From NCBI GenBank assembly GCA_025331565.1, contig JAFREQ010000003.1, positions 13,075,001 through 13,139,000 of the forward strand: a stretch of 64,000 bases of DNA, read 5' to 3'. This document shows, piece by piece, positions 1 to 13,307 of the stretch. Source of the stretch: Holacanthus passer. Taxonomy: Eukaryota > Chordata > Actinopteri > Pomacanthidae. Position numbers and translations under genes: made by a program. The notes under the pieces are model-generated. The model was given only the letters and a program-made list of their open reading frames with translations, had not been told where the DNA came from and did no database searches. Within the stretch, counting starts at the first letter, position 1; each line of letters opens with the position of its first letter.

Positions 1-3000
1 TGATGAGTGAATCTAGGCACACGCTGAAAGAGAGGCCCAAATTGTCTGTGCTATTCAAGACAATTCACCCCTGCAGCTCCTGGCGCTTTTCATTAAAGGA
101 AAGTCATATAGCAAATTAAAGCAGATGCCTCCCACAATACCACCTGAAAGCACAGTTCAGACCAATTTATTTCAGGTAAAATGTCAAAATGGGTCTGCGT
201 CATGCTTTTGTGTGTGTGTGTGCGCTGAAAACAAAGTGCAGGAGCAAAACAGTGTTTCCAAAGTGCATTGATTTTTCCTCCAGCCGGCTTCATCCCCCTT
301 TGACATTTCACAGGCACTATACAGCCCAGAGCCGATATACAGGATGATGAAAGCCAGGGTGGCCTTGTGACCTCTGAACCCTGTCTGATACGAGTCTCAG
401 CCTCATCATTAGCCGTGACTTTGGCATCCTGGGATGTGGCTATATGCTGATTTATCTCCATCTCTTTGCTGCTCTGCATGGATCTCTTTTATTTCGCATT
501 TCTTTTTAATCTCAGCTGTGTTCATTACTGTCCTGCAAACGTGTAATTTACTCCACTCCATTGTTGCATAAAGACGATTCTGTATTATTCTGTATTATTC
601 TTTTCAATTTTTCCTCTGTTCATTCTGTTTCTGCTCTGCTCTCCTCCACCCTGCACGGCCCTGCTTTGCTCCTTCACGCTCTGTTCCCTGCCCTCTTCCC
701 TCCATACACCACTCCCCTGTATTAGCTTCAGCTGTGGGATCTGAGGATGAGGACACCAAAGCCCCAAAGACTGTTCTGAAATCACAGAGCGTGAACTCGT
801 ACAGAAAACACACATCATCCTTTCACAATGCAGGGTCACACACACACAAGGCCCGACCCTCCCCGGCTTTGATAGAAAAAGTTTCATTTGGGATTGTGTG
901 AGAAAATAACGCAGTGATACTTGTTTGCTTTAGGGCTTTTGAATAAAATTCATTTCTGAGAGAAGCGCACTTTTGCAGCTTCTGAATCCGATGGTGGTTT
1001 AGGACCTATCAAATAGTTCTTCACAGATCATTTAAAGACAATTACTAAATATCTAGCAAGAAATTGCATGAGTGAAACTGCCAGTAAATGGTTTTGTGCT
1101 GATACCATTTCATTTAAACACTGGACAAAAAAACCCACCCACTAACATCTGGTTTTATCTTCAGTGTGAAAGGATACAATCAGCGTTCAGTCACGGGTCA
1201 AATGACTCTGCAGTAGTCACAGGTTTTTATTGGCAGTGATGCAATCATGACGCCAGGGTGAACATGCCAATTTCTGCTCCTTTCCTGGCGCGATGCTATG
1301 ATGCTCTCTGAACATTATTTATTGCTTTTTACACTCTGAGAACAACATGCAATGGAGACATTATTCATTCAGCATTAAGTTTGGAAGAGAGACTGAAGTA
1401 AAAGAGATAACAAATAACAATATAAACAATTATAAACAACTATTGTATGAACTGTCATGAACTGACATTTGAACTGCCTTGACATTCATCTATCATCATT
1501 AAGATTATTTTTTAGTGAAAAGTATTGACAACTAAAATTTGGTACATTAATGTAGATTCAATACAATCTTTAATGTTCCAAGACTTTGGTTTATCACTAA
1601 AAACAGCTATACGTTGTGTTTCGATCTAAATAGCAAATGTCAGCATATAACCCAAGATTAGATGCTGACTTATGTTTTACCTGCTAGACATCAGCATGTT
1701 GGCATTGTTTGCACCACTGTGTTTAAATACAGCTTCATAGAGGCACTGGCTTAGATGCAGATTTTTGGTCTTGTTTTTCAAGGATACTGTCATATCAAAT
1801 CTTGTTGTGCGTGTGTGCATGTGTGTGTGTGTGTTCAATCTGATAGGAAACCCACTGATCTCCTCGACCATGTCTGAACATGTTGCAGCCTAGCACTGTT
1901 GGTTTCTGGACTGAATAGAAGCCTGCCTCAAATAGTGAGAAACGTGAGGAGATTATAAACTCACGCTGGTTTGACCCATGTGATGCTGAAAATCAATCTT
2001 TTTGCACCGAAACTGCTGAGGGCAGATACTTTGTGCTGATATTCAGTTCCTGTAACTCTTGACAATTTTGTGAGCAAGAAATTTCAAGCCTCACTGTTTC
2101 TGGTCAGGGTGACAAATTTGTGAAACAGCGTGTTGACCTTCAACAGACTTTCAGTAAAAGACAAAAATCTGAAATGATCTTAAAGCAAGCCAGTCTTAAA
2201 GGCAGGACATCAGTCAATACATAAATGTTTTTGCCTTCCTAGTAGCTGAATGACTAACCAGCGTCTGATATAATAAAGCCAAATCCCAGTCTCTGATGTA
2301 TTGATCTGACCTGCAGGAGCACACATGAATGCACATGTGCACTATGTATGTGCTCATTCATACAGACACCTGCAGGCAAGCATGAATGAATCACAAAATG
2401 TACTTCAGTCAGAAACACTTATATCGAGGAATTGATCATTTACAGTAAATATTTATACAGTCAGACCTGGTGGAAAAACACTCTGCAGATTGAAGGAGCT
2501 CTCAATGAATCCAAGCAGTGATGAGGACATAATAAACACATACATGATCATTAAATCTTAGTTAGATCATCACCATGAAATACCACATGAGGAGGAAGAC
2601 GGAGTGGCAGAGGGAGCAAACTGCATCTGCGTGATCGTCAGAGTAATGGTGATAAGTATCATAATGTCCGAGCTGTACACACCTGTGTGAGTGTGATTGG
2701 ATGTTAATGGCTACATGAGCCAATCATTGTACAGCATACTGCAAAACCACTGATGGCAATCAGCCAATTCAAGGTCGACTTCAGCGCTCTGCCTGAACTG
2801 TGTTTCATTAAGTTCACTCTGTCAACATCACACACACACACACACAAACACAAAATGAGCCCTCCTCTGTAAGTAAGCACACTGAAACAGAACTCATTGT
2901 AAAAATCCTAATAATATCGTTTAGCAATAAAGTATGAAATAAATTTAAATGTCTGAGCCATTGCACACTTTGTTCCGGCTCAAATGAACATTATAACATT

Positions 3001-3485
3001 TTAGTATTGAGTACTGAATGTGCTGAATAGGGGAGGTTAAAAGGTAACACAGGACTGTCTTTACTCTCAGGAGCCTTTTAAAAGAGAATCAATTTCACAT
3101 GGAAAATTGAGTTGAGAGTTAGAAAAAAAAAAAAATGAAATGTGTAGGTAATTTAAACCATTTATTGCTGAAGTGATAATTGGATATAGAATCTTCCAGG
3201 CAAATTGGGGTAACAATTAATTGAGCATGATGGTGTTAAAAAGCTTAATTTTCAGAGCCGAGGTGTGAAGAATACCCAATGACTACTCCAGAGAAACGTT
3301 TTGTTAAAGAGATGCTCGTCAATGGATACGTGGAAGAATCCTTCGCAGGCTAAGCTGATCTTCAGCTGTCCACGCACGCGTCGCATTCACACTTTGAGAA
3401 GAGCAACCAGGCTGTCAGTACTGATTTAGACAACCGGGCTCATCCACAGGCCCCCTGCAGACGCTGCCCTCGAACTGCTGGTGGG

Positions 3486-3486
<1 letters not shown>

Positions 3487-3538
<52 letters not shown>
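3487..3538. repeat. (CA)26 microsatellite
   Basis: Uninterrupted CA dinucleotides; likely length-polymorphic. Confidence 0.98.
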
Positions 3539-3542
<4 letters not shown>

Positions 3543-6228
3543 GACATTACAAATCAAAAGCTCCACTTCTCATGACACATCTCAAAAGCATTATGTTCAT
3601 GTTGCAGTTACTGGTTAGTCTTTCAGGTCCTGTGGAGTCGCCTCCAGTTTAATGTGTAAATGTGAGTCAGCTGCTTTTGAAACAGGAAGGCTTTAATGAG
3701 CTTTTCCGAGGGGAATTGGGCCTTTATTAAATGCCACATAAGGTCATTAACATTGTATGGCTCTATTTATTATTATAAAGATCATATTCACCTCCTTTTT
3801 GCTTATGCTGGAATAGCTAATGGTGATGGTATATACAAACCCCAAGGAGAGTTTGTTTGATCCCAGACTGACTGGATGTTCTCATTCACTACTTTCCTGC
3901 TTGAGGAGTTGTAACAACTGACAGTGTTTGAATCAATGCAAATTTCACCTCAGCACTTCTAAATGATAAATCCTTCAGAGAGAAACATAAACTTTTTTTG
4001 AAAGAACTGTTAAAAAAAAAAAATCACTTCGTGCTTTGCCAGCTGATGCTGTATACAGTAGTTCAATAAAGATGCCATGAGCTTCTCTGGCTGTGAAAAG
4101 AAAAGGAAACACACACTGAAGTGGTGGATTACGCTCACTGAGAGCTGTAGTAATTTCTTTTGGCATATATCCCTGAATTCTGACTTAGTACGTCCGGTCT
4201 TGGCATCACATCCAGCCATGGAAAACCCAATTTGCCGCGCTTATTCCTCCCAACCTTGCTTTCTTTCTTGTTTTCTTTCTTGAGCCTCGGCAGAGTGTGC
4301 AAGGAGGGAAGTGAAGCAGGCCTGGTCGCTTTGATGTGTACTTAAGAAAGAAATCTGCCTTTCATAAGCGCCCCGTCTTTTCTAGCCAGACTGATCAGGC
4401 GAAGCATCGGAGAGTGTGGCACTTTAATGCCGGTGTCCCCACTGGGAGGCTGTCATGGTGGGGTGCAACTCACGATACACTCTGATACCTGACAAATATT
4501 CTGAGAGCAAACACAAGACGGTGCGTGCGTACATTTTAGTCACGTCTTATTCGTCGCGTTAGGTGAGATTGTCAGCCAACATGATTTGAAGTAAAAGTCT
4601 TCCTATTTCTTCCTCTGAAAGTGTTTAATACATGAATCTATATGCTAACAACATACAGATTCTCACCTGGCATATATTCGTGTCACTGCAGACTGTGACG
4701 GAAATCAATCTTTTATAAAACAGGATGTAGACAGATTGATACTGTAGAGCGATCTCATTTACTTATGCCCATACGCCAATGTGTCTATATGAGATCAGTA
4801 TAGAGTTGAAGTGGATGAGCAACAACTGCAAGACCCTGACAAAGAAAAGAACCTGACATCAAACAGAAACCTGAGAATAGGATGCGCGAGTCAGAATTGT
4901 TTTCATAGAATGAGATAATTTCCTGCAAGATATGGATTCATAGTCTTAATGGGGGAGAAAAAGAAGCTGAATTGAGCAGCATTAAATGTCTTTTGTAAGT
5001 ACGGCTTCTTTCACTCTCTCTCTCTCAACTCTGAGAGCTGTACATAACAGGCAGCTGACAGTATAATAACAGAAGCAGCACTGGAACTCAACTATCCCTG
5101 AACCAAACCTGCAAACACAGAAGAGAGAGAAACAAATGAAGGATGCTGAATGCTTTGGATATTTGTTCTGTGCACATTTAAATGCACAATAGGTGTTTGT
5201 GTCTGCACGTGTGGCTTCTGGTAATATGATTCATTGTAAATTTGATTGGGAGCATGCACTATTAAAGCTTGATATCATTCGATATGATAAGAGCCTTAAG
5301 GTGGAGCCTGCTTTATTATTTGATCTAATGGTCCTGTCTTGAATCAGGGTGCTTCTTCAAATTTCAGTTTTAAGCCTTTTATTAATTCAGGTGATACGTT
5401 CATGGAGCATTTTCCTAAATCATGTGATCACACAGCAAACCTGAAAATTTACATGAATACTGTACATCTTGAACAGAGAGGGGGAAGAAGGGTAGGATAG
5501 TAGAGACCTAGCATGTGTATGGGTATGTTTATGTGTACATCTCATGAGCTTTGTCATTATAAAAATGTGAGATTAGCATATTTCCACAAGCACATGCTTT
5601 TAATTCATCCTTCTAAATGCATCAAATGAAAGCGTTCAATTTTTTCCTACCTGTTCATTACGGCCTCAAACAATTTTAAAATAAAAAGTAAATATTAAAA
5701 AAATGAGGATGAAATAAAACACTACACTGATGATGATGAAAAACTGCTCAGAGGTGTTTTATTGTGATAAAAAAAACAACTACCAATCATTTCCCTTTGC
5801 ACACAAATACAAAATCAGTTTAATCTCTCAGGTCATACATCTCTGTTAATGCATTAATTAATTTAGCTAATTATTTTCTTTGTTTGATCGGAAAAGATAC
5901 ATGAAACCGGCTACACTTTGAACACTTTGAACAAATTGAGTTAAAAAAAGACCAATTAACATGTTCAGTTTTATCTTTAGAATCTGCATATTATTCAGTG
6001 CAAAAATGAACCACTGAGCCCAGAGGATTCAATGATACGTTTGATAGAATAAGATATAACTGAACGAACGACTGGTGTGTCCATCTGCACCCTCGACCCC
6101 TGCAGAGGGTGATACAGGTGTGTTAGTGATAGCAGACGTGTGTGAACTAAGTGGTGGCTGTGTAACAGCAGAGCTGCCATGGAATTGATGGCCTAATGAA
6201 ATATACAGCAGAAAGACATCTACATGCA

Positions 6229-6460
6229 GCCAGCCAGCCAGCCAGCAGGCTAATCAGTCAGCCAACTACTAACAAATCAGCAGCTTATCAATCAGTCAGT
6301 CAGTGAACAAACAGGCAGCCAGCCTGCCTACCAGACCTCCCTGCAGACATGCATGCAGTCAATAAGTCTGCTGAGTGGTCAACCACCACAAAGCCAGTCC
6401 GTCATCGTGCTAGCCGCCAGCCAGCAACTCAAGGTCAGCCAGCCAACCAGCCTGAAGGAG
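6229..6460. repeat. degenerate CAGC/CAGT tetranucleotide region
   Basis: Starts with GCCAGCCAGCCAGCCAGCAG and decays into spaced CCAGC, TCAGTCAGTCAG and CAGCCAGCC motifs over about 230 bases. This looks like an old tetranucleotide satellite broken up by point changes. Open frames through it reflect the repeat. Confidence 0.7.
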
Positions 6461-6561
6461 CCGGCAGGTCCAAATTTAATAATCCCACTTGCTCTCATCA
6501 CAGATCATGGTGAGCTCTCAGCAGAATATATCAGTCCTGACCTCTGCACTGCTGCTCTATG

Positions 6562-6563
<2 letters not shown>

Positions 6564-6600
<37 letters not shown>
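6564..6600. repeat. (GT)n followed by (GC)4
   Basis: About 15 GT units run directly into GCGCGCGC; alternating purine-pyrimidine throughout, so Z-DNA prone. Confidence 0.95.
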
Positions 6601-9484
6601 CACCATAATCTCTCATCACTGAACAGCACGCAGCATCCCTGAGGTCCAAACACACATATGCAGGTAACACAAGGAGAAGAGACAAAACGACTTCCTGCAC
6701 TGTTAGCACCTTTTAGCGTGTGATGCTTTTGCTGAGCGATGTGCATATTCAAAGTAAAGTTACACTGGTGATTGATGTTAAATTGCAAACTCCTCTTGAC
6801 CATCACCTTCATTTTCATCCCAATTAGAAAAGGCCTAATTGTGAGTGATTAATTCCAGCCCAGGCCACTAGAGGTCAGTGGCTAGTCGAGTTGACGCTGG
6901 TGGTGAATTAAACAGGACTATTGGACAGACACCTTTGTCTGAGGAGGCCGGTTTGACCTTCTCAAAGATAAGAACAGATCACTAAAGAACTGATCATTCA
7001 CTGTGGCTGCTACACTTCAATTCTCCTTCAGTCTGATGCGGTTCTGTTTATATTCACAAATCTGATTACAAGTTTTATCCCTAAAACAAAAGTGCTTTAT
7101 TATACACACATAAACCAAAAAAATAAAGTCTGTTTTTTTGCCACAAACACCCACATATGATTCTCTCCATCAGGCCTCAGCAGACTAGAACCACGGCTCC
7201 ATTCAAATGTTTATGCAAGCTACAGCAGTACATGCCCATCACAGGGAGGAGAGACAAGAGAGGAGCTCCTTGGGCTCCACCGGCCCCGGCTGAATAGACT
7301 CCTCCGGCTCACAAAGGAGGGCTTGTCTGCTAAGGTGCTTAGAAAGCGCTCAGGTCGTTGATATGCAAGGCGACGGGGCAGCCCCGCAGCTCGCCTGCTT
7401 TAGAGTTAATTAAGCTGCAGACCCAGTTGGCAGGATGCCCCCCCCCACGCTCCCCCCATGTCCTCCCTCTCTGCACTGCTGAGCCTGACACCGGAATTCC
7501 TACAGGCTGAACCCCTCCAACCATCTCCCCCACAATTCATAAGAGGCCTACAAGTCACACATAGTCTCATATTGTTGCACTCTAAAATAATTCTTTCTAA
7601 GAATCACCATCTTTTCGCCTCCACTCTTGCCAGTCCTCTTCTCCATGTCTTGGTCAAGAGGGTGTGCACCCACCACCCAAATCCCCTCATTCTGCAGCAC
7701 TACATCAACCACAAGGAATGTCTCCTCTTTGTTGCTCCAGCCCGTCCTTGTCTGTAATGTCGCCGAGCATCTATCGCCTCTGTCTTCATTTCTTTGCTGC
7801 TGTCACGCAAGAAGTAGCTCCTGCCTGCCACAGCTGTCACACACGCAGACACACACACACATACACTTACGTTTGCTTAATGTTTCATCCACATACTGTA
7901 GCTGTGGAGGCAAAGAGGGCAGGCTCAATCAAACAGAGGACAGACTCCCCAGCGGCCTGCCATGGCTCTAATTGTGGATTCATCACAGACAGAGCAGATC
8001 AATACGGCACTCTTGACTCGGCGCAACGCAGAATGATCTGAAGTTTGTCCTATCGGAATTTCTTTTACCGAGGGGGATTAGACACTTCCATTCGTGTTTG
8101 AGGATGGCGAGACCTCGCTCTCAGCCGCATTTAGGGTGAGAGAAAACAGAACTACAGAGAGAACCCCCCCTCTTTTTTTTTTTTTTTTGCCGCTAATGAC
8201 CTCTGCTTTTGTAGGCACACACACATGCACACACGCACACACACACACGAGGAGGCTGCCGCGTCCTCCATTTTAAAGTGACCTTGGTGCTCCTGGAGAG
8301 AGCTGGCTATGAACTGGCGAGGTGGTGAGAGAAGTCCGCACCATTAAACCTGTGGGGGCTTACTGTAACACTCAGCTCTCCATAGCTGCTCTCTGGACCT
8401 GGAACTCTGTAATAGTAGCTCTCTGGCTAATGTACTGCTGGGTATTCAGGGAACAGAGGGGGTGGTAGTGGGTTAGAGGCTGAGTGAACCCACACCACGA
8501 AAACAGTGTCTATCTTAACAAGTCATTTAGCCCTGTAATGAGCCTGATTATTCTGCTAAATGGGGTGACATGCTGTAAATGCACTTGTTTTCGATGCAGA
8601 ATCGCCCGAATTTACATAAAGATGACATCACTCGATTTGCATTGGAAACAAGTTCAGTCAAATGAGAGTGTTTTCTCGTCCTCTGTCAGGACTATTTTGT
8701 TTGATGAACGTAAAGGATTACAAGAAATCAGTCTTTTTGCATGCTGGCTCTTGTTCTTTGCACAAAGTTCCTTCTGTCTTTAAGCAACATTTGAACTGTA
8801 TTTTTCAAGCGATCGGTCAAATTGAATCATCTTCCATGAAGGCCAGATGGATGGGTTATATTTTTTTTTCTCTGAGTGAGAGACTTAGAAATTGTAGAGG
8901 AGCAGCAGTAACACCTTCTCAGTCTGTCACAGCCACAGTTTTCCCTGCCATCACACAGCAAGAGGGCTCCACTGCTGTGTTGTGCCAAACCCACTGCCAA
9001 CACAACTCCTCCATTCATCGCCTTTTCCTTTTCTTCAGTCTGTTCTGGACTCCAGGTCATAGTTTCTTATTTAGATTTTCTATTTGCATGCGCCTGTGCA
9101 GGGGCATGTTGCAGAGACAAAAGCAAACAGCTTTCCATGTGGGTGCAGGCGCAAGAACTGAGTAGATATTAAGAAACAGAGAATTTATTTTATAGACTGC
9201 GTTCGTATGAAAACTCATTAACAAAGTATCAGGAGGACAAAGCGTTTGTTTTGACAGCATGAAAAATGTTATTGCATATTTCTATCAAGTGTGGGCCGCA
9301 CTGATTATGTTGGCATTCGTCCTAATTCTAACATTCCATTCAAACACAGAAAATGCAAAGTCACGACAAAACATGAGCAGACAAATTGTGATTAGCAAAT
9401 GAAGTAAAAGAACATAAGCACACGGGAACATTTGAAGATGAATAAAGCTTCAGGTTGCAGCAGAAAGGAGAAATAATGGAGCAC

Positions 9485-9640
9485 GCAGGTGGTCTTGGGA
9501 TTAAGACTCCGACCATGAACTATAATGTTCATGATGGTTCATTGTTGCACATCACTCCACATGTCTCTCCCCTTCACGTCATCTCTATACTGTTGACTTT
9601 CTAAAAGAGGAAATGAAAATGCCCAGAAATAAACACAAGA
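9485..9640 (+). mobile_element. probable truncated tRNA-derived SINE remnant
   Basis: The body GGGATTAAGACTCCGACCAT, then GTCTCTCCCCTTCACGTCAT, then a decayed AATAAAGGCAAAAATGCCC-like tail (AAATGAAAATGCCCAGAAAT near 9612) follows the order of a common fish SINE. The tRNA-like head is eroded and no target duplication is clear. The call rests on remembered consensus features, so it is tentative. Confidence 0.5.
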
Positions 9641-11014
9641 GAAAAGAGAAATAATATCTGAGGCAGGAACTGATAGAGAACTGAGGAACATTCTTGTTTT
9701 AATGTAATGTCTTCAATGTTTATAAAAGGTCTAGTTGCAAAGAAAGACGTGAGACAATAGGAGATAATGAATAACTGTGAATTTTGCGTGCAAGTTTTCA
9801 CTGAACCTATGTGAATATTTCTGTTTACAATTGTGAATGCAGTGAATGCAATATAGGATATGATTTATTTTTCTCTTCAACCATATATATAATATCTGCT
9901 ATAAAGTCAAACTACACGCATATTTACAAAAATACAAATGATTGGAGAAACTGCAGGAAAAGAAAAGGGGAAAAAAAACATTTGGGGTGATTTGGGTCTT
10001 CATCAAAATGACCTTCAGCATTCAGTACCAGAGGAGTAATCTGCTGTGTATTGTGTTATTAAAAGTATCCTGTATATAATAACCATGTGCACTGAAATGA
10101 CAGAAATCTCATTGCAGATGCCAAATGTTTCACTTCAGAAATATTAGGAGGCTAAATGACCCCTGTATAAATGATATGATATAATGAGCCCAGCAGTTCA
10201 GTTTGTACACTGCTGCCACAAGACAAGACGGATAACAGCTTGTAAACATACAATACATTTGTCTTTAATAACATAATAAGTGTACATTGATAAAAAATAT
10301 GTGTAATACATTAAATTTATGTATATGGAGCTTCTGATGTGGCTGAATTTGTACAATACAAAGATGCACATCTTATGATGATGACACATAAATTATACAG
10401 AGAGATATACAATGGCCTTATTTAATAGTCAATAATCCTTTTATGATACAGAAAGATAATCTTCACAGTTTACTTACTTTATGATGATAGTTTTCTGTAC
10501 ATGTCAAATAATAAATAAACACAGACTGATAAAAGAGACACAGAGGTGAAAATCACTGTGTCATGACAAAGCAGGGTAAAATGTCTGCAGTGAAGCTTTA
10601 ATATAATGAAAAATATATATGCATATATAGCTACGCATCCTTCTCTGTTATTGCAGTCTTTCATCGATAACAGCCTGAATATTATTCATCCAGTAGAGAC
10701 ATTTTTTTCTATATCTGAGCTTATAATCCCTTCAGTAAAACAAAAAAAATCCCAGCGTTTTAGTCACCGCGGAGGAATTGAGGCTGAGATGAAATAAAAC
10801 GTTATTAATTCTGCGATATTAAACACGCCCACTCTCCTTTGCCACTTTTTACATATTCATCATAAAACTAATGCAATTATCAATACTGTAATCTATTTGG
10901 TGGTCACATGGTGCAAAAAAGTCATTACTTGTGAGCCTTCTTTAATGAACAAATCTAATGAAGTGCAGTAATATGTTGGAAGCAAGATTTCTCTCACCTT
11001 CAGGGGGTGATATG

Positions 11015-11016
<2 letters not shown>

Positions 11017-11050
<34 letters not shown>
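11017..11050. repeat. (TG)17 microsatellite
   Basis: Uninterrupted TG run. Confidence 0.98.
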
Positions 11051-11053
<3 letters not shown>

Positions 11054-12270
11054 TTGACTCAAGGACTTAAGTAGTTTTGACATGGGTGAAGCGCTTTGCT
11101 AAAGACAAAAGAAAAGACAGCCAGAGGAAAAAAGTTGGATGGAAATGTGCAGCAGATGTTAGAGATTATATCCAACCTTCCTCAGTCTAATCCTACCTGC
11201 TGAAACATGGATGTGTTGCCAAGGAAAAGCTGCGATGGCTTGGGATTTGGAAAAGAGGAAGACTGGAAGAAAGAGTGCAGAGGTGTCCTGATGAGTGATG
11301 CATAAAAGCAAATAAAGGGAGGAATTCCAACCAACATTACCGCATCTAATCCTGGATATACTGCATAAGCATCTGCTCACATAAACACATAACATCATGA
11401 CACTTGACGGATTTATTTGCTCTGGGGAATGTAACGCCCCCCCACCTCCCACCCCAAGACTCCTAAAACCTCCTCCATGCATTATTCATATACATCGGCA
11501 CGGGTTTTGCTGACGTGCAAGTCCTTGGATGGAGGACTTCTGTGCGGGACTTCGGTTGAGGGGCGTTATGGGACGTGGCAGGACGTTACTCAGTCATGTA
11601 ATACACCTCTTCTGTCTGCAGAGGAACAAAGCAAGGGTTTGGTGGAGGAGCACAGGGACAGCAGCAGCGGATGCCTTGACCGATGAAAGGCCAATTACTG
11701 GATGGGTTTCCTCGGTTGGGTGCTGGGGGGGGGAGTGCAGCGATGGCATTTACAGACGGCAAATAAAGCTGTTAGACTGAAGACGCCAGCTTGTACACAG
11801 CACACATGATAGAGGCACTCACAACAACAAGCAAAAAACCAAATTATATTCATCAAAAAAGTCACACGCAAGTGGATTTTCACACATCGCAACTTAGTGA
11901 AAACCACAAAAAGAGCACGGCGGCTCGGAAAAAGCTCACGCTGCATTAAACGACAGTACTCATCTACAGCGGCATCAACCCCCCTCCCAAGCCCTCTCTG
12001 ATTCTAAAATCTAAAATAGCTTTTACTGTCACCACCAACCACTCCATCCCTTAATCTCTTCAAGGAGATCCATTACCATATTAATAATGAGATGTGAACC
12101 GGTCATAGATTAAACCGGCAATAAAGCAGCCTGCCAGGCACTCACACTGAGTCATTTTAATGACAGTGTGATAATTATAACTGCATGTGTCAGAACTGAC
12201 AGACAGGGCTCCTGCATAACTCTCTATCTCACACATACACACACATACACACATATACACAAATACAAAC

Positions 12271-12549
12271 CTTTACTTATGTCACTTTTGGGGACATCAC
12301 ATTGACTTACATTCATTTCCTGGAAACTTACCCTAACCATAAGCATACTTGCCTAACAATAGCCCTAACCTTATCCTAACCATTGTGCTAACCTTAGCCT
12401 AACCTTGAACTAACCATAACCACTACCTCCCTATCTTTAACCACTGACCCAAAGCACAGCTGTTTTCCAATTGGGGACACAGTTTTTGTCCCCAAATGCA
12501 CTAGCTGTCCCCGATTAACTGGTCTTGAGTCTAAAATATGTCCTCGCAA
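12271..12549. repeat. CA-flanked dispersed repeat, copy A
   Basis: Begins CTTTACTTATGTCACTTTTG, then TTACATTCATTTCCTGG, then a degenerate CTAACCCTAACC-like (telomere-like) tract, then a hairpin TTGGGGACA/TGTCCCCAA (12471-12479 and 12487-12495). A CA-rich stretch precedes it and (AC)n follows it. It is clearly homologous and in the same orientation as 24485-24726. I recognise the pattern as one seen in fish genomes but cannot name the family. Confidence 0.85.
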
Positions 12550-12550
12550 G

Positions 12551-12551
<1 letters not shown>

Positions 12552-12587
<36 letters not shown>

Positions 12588-12591
12588 ACAC
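12552..12591. repeat. (AC)n microsatellite at the 3' edge of repeat copy A
   Basis: AC run with one G interruption at 12583; directly follows the dispersed repeat. Confidence 0.97.
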
Positions 12592-13265
12592 TGCATCCCC
12601 TTCTACTTCTTCTTCTTCCACGTGTTAAATATAGGCTTTGGCCTTAATCAACTCGCCTGCATTATAAATAGGCTCGAATATGACAAATCGGCTTATTCAC
12701 CTGCTAACTGGCACCGAGACAAGGGCCAGTGTGTGAGAACAAGTGGAGAGGTGATGTAGATGCTATTGGTGGCAGATTACATCTGTTTGCAACACCGTTG
12801 GAGACCGAAATCAAACAGCAGCTGTGACTTGGTGGAAAAAAAGACTTTACAAAATCAGCAAATAAATGCATTAAAACGACATGTTTTCTATATCCTGCAC
12901 CTCTCACATACCCGAGATATCCAAGATGCCACAAATACCCCCAGACCCTGTGAGAAGGAGCACGCGAAATGGCCTGAATAATGCAAAAACAGCAAAACAT
13001 CTGTAGAATGTTGTGTTGATATAAACAGTATTTGGTGTGGGATAATCTCAGCGGGAGTGCTCATTATTAAGCTGTAGAACCCCAGATATAATATAGCGTA
13101 CACTGTTTACTGTTGCTCTGTGTCTGACACTAAGCTGCTATTGTGTTCAATAGATTGTATTCTGTGGCTTTGAGTGACACAGCGGTTGGCGTCTAATGTG
13201 AGTGTAAGCGCTGCAGACTGGGTGAGAAACGATGTTTGTTTCCCTTGTTGCTGTGGTGGAGAAGT

Positions 13266-13266
<1 letters not shown>

Positions 13267-13307
<41 letters not shown>
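13267..13307. repeat. compound (TG)n(GA)n microsatellite
   Basis: TG run (one TGCG interruption) passing into GAGAGAGAGAGA. Confidence 0.97.

Larger units (their letters stand above)
1..9484. other. upstream flank without recognised genes
   Basis: AT-rich non-coding sequence. Besides the arrays listed separately it holds short (CA)n at 2829-2846 and 8213-8248, poly-T at 8169-8187, an 11-base tandem duplication at 581-602, and a 10-base inverted repeat AATAAAACAC/GTGTTTTATT at 5713-5722 and 5754-5763. The GC-richer interval 7260-7450 is free of repeats. No splice-flanked coding exon or tRNA is evident. Confidence 0.6.

Noticed and set aside
8662..9165. 167-codon plus-strand open frame
   Set aside because: No domain, no splice or promoter context, and a low-quality composition. 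Most likely chance.
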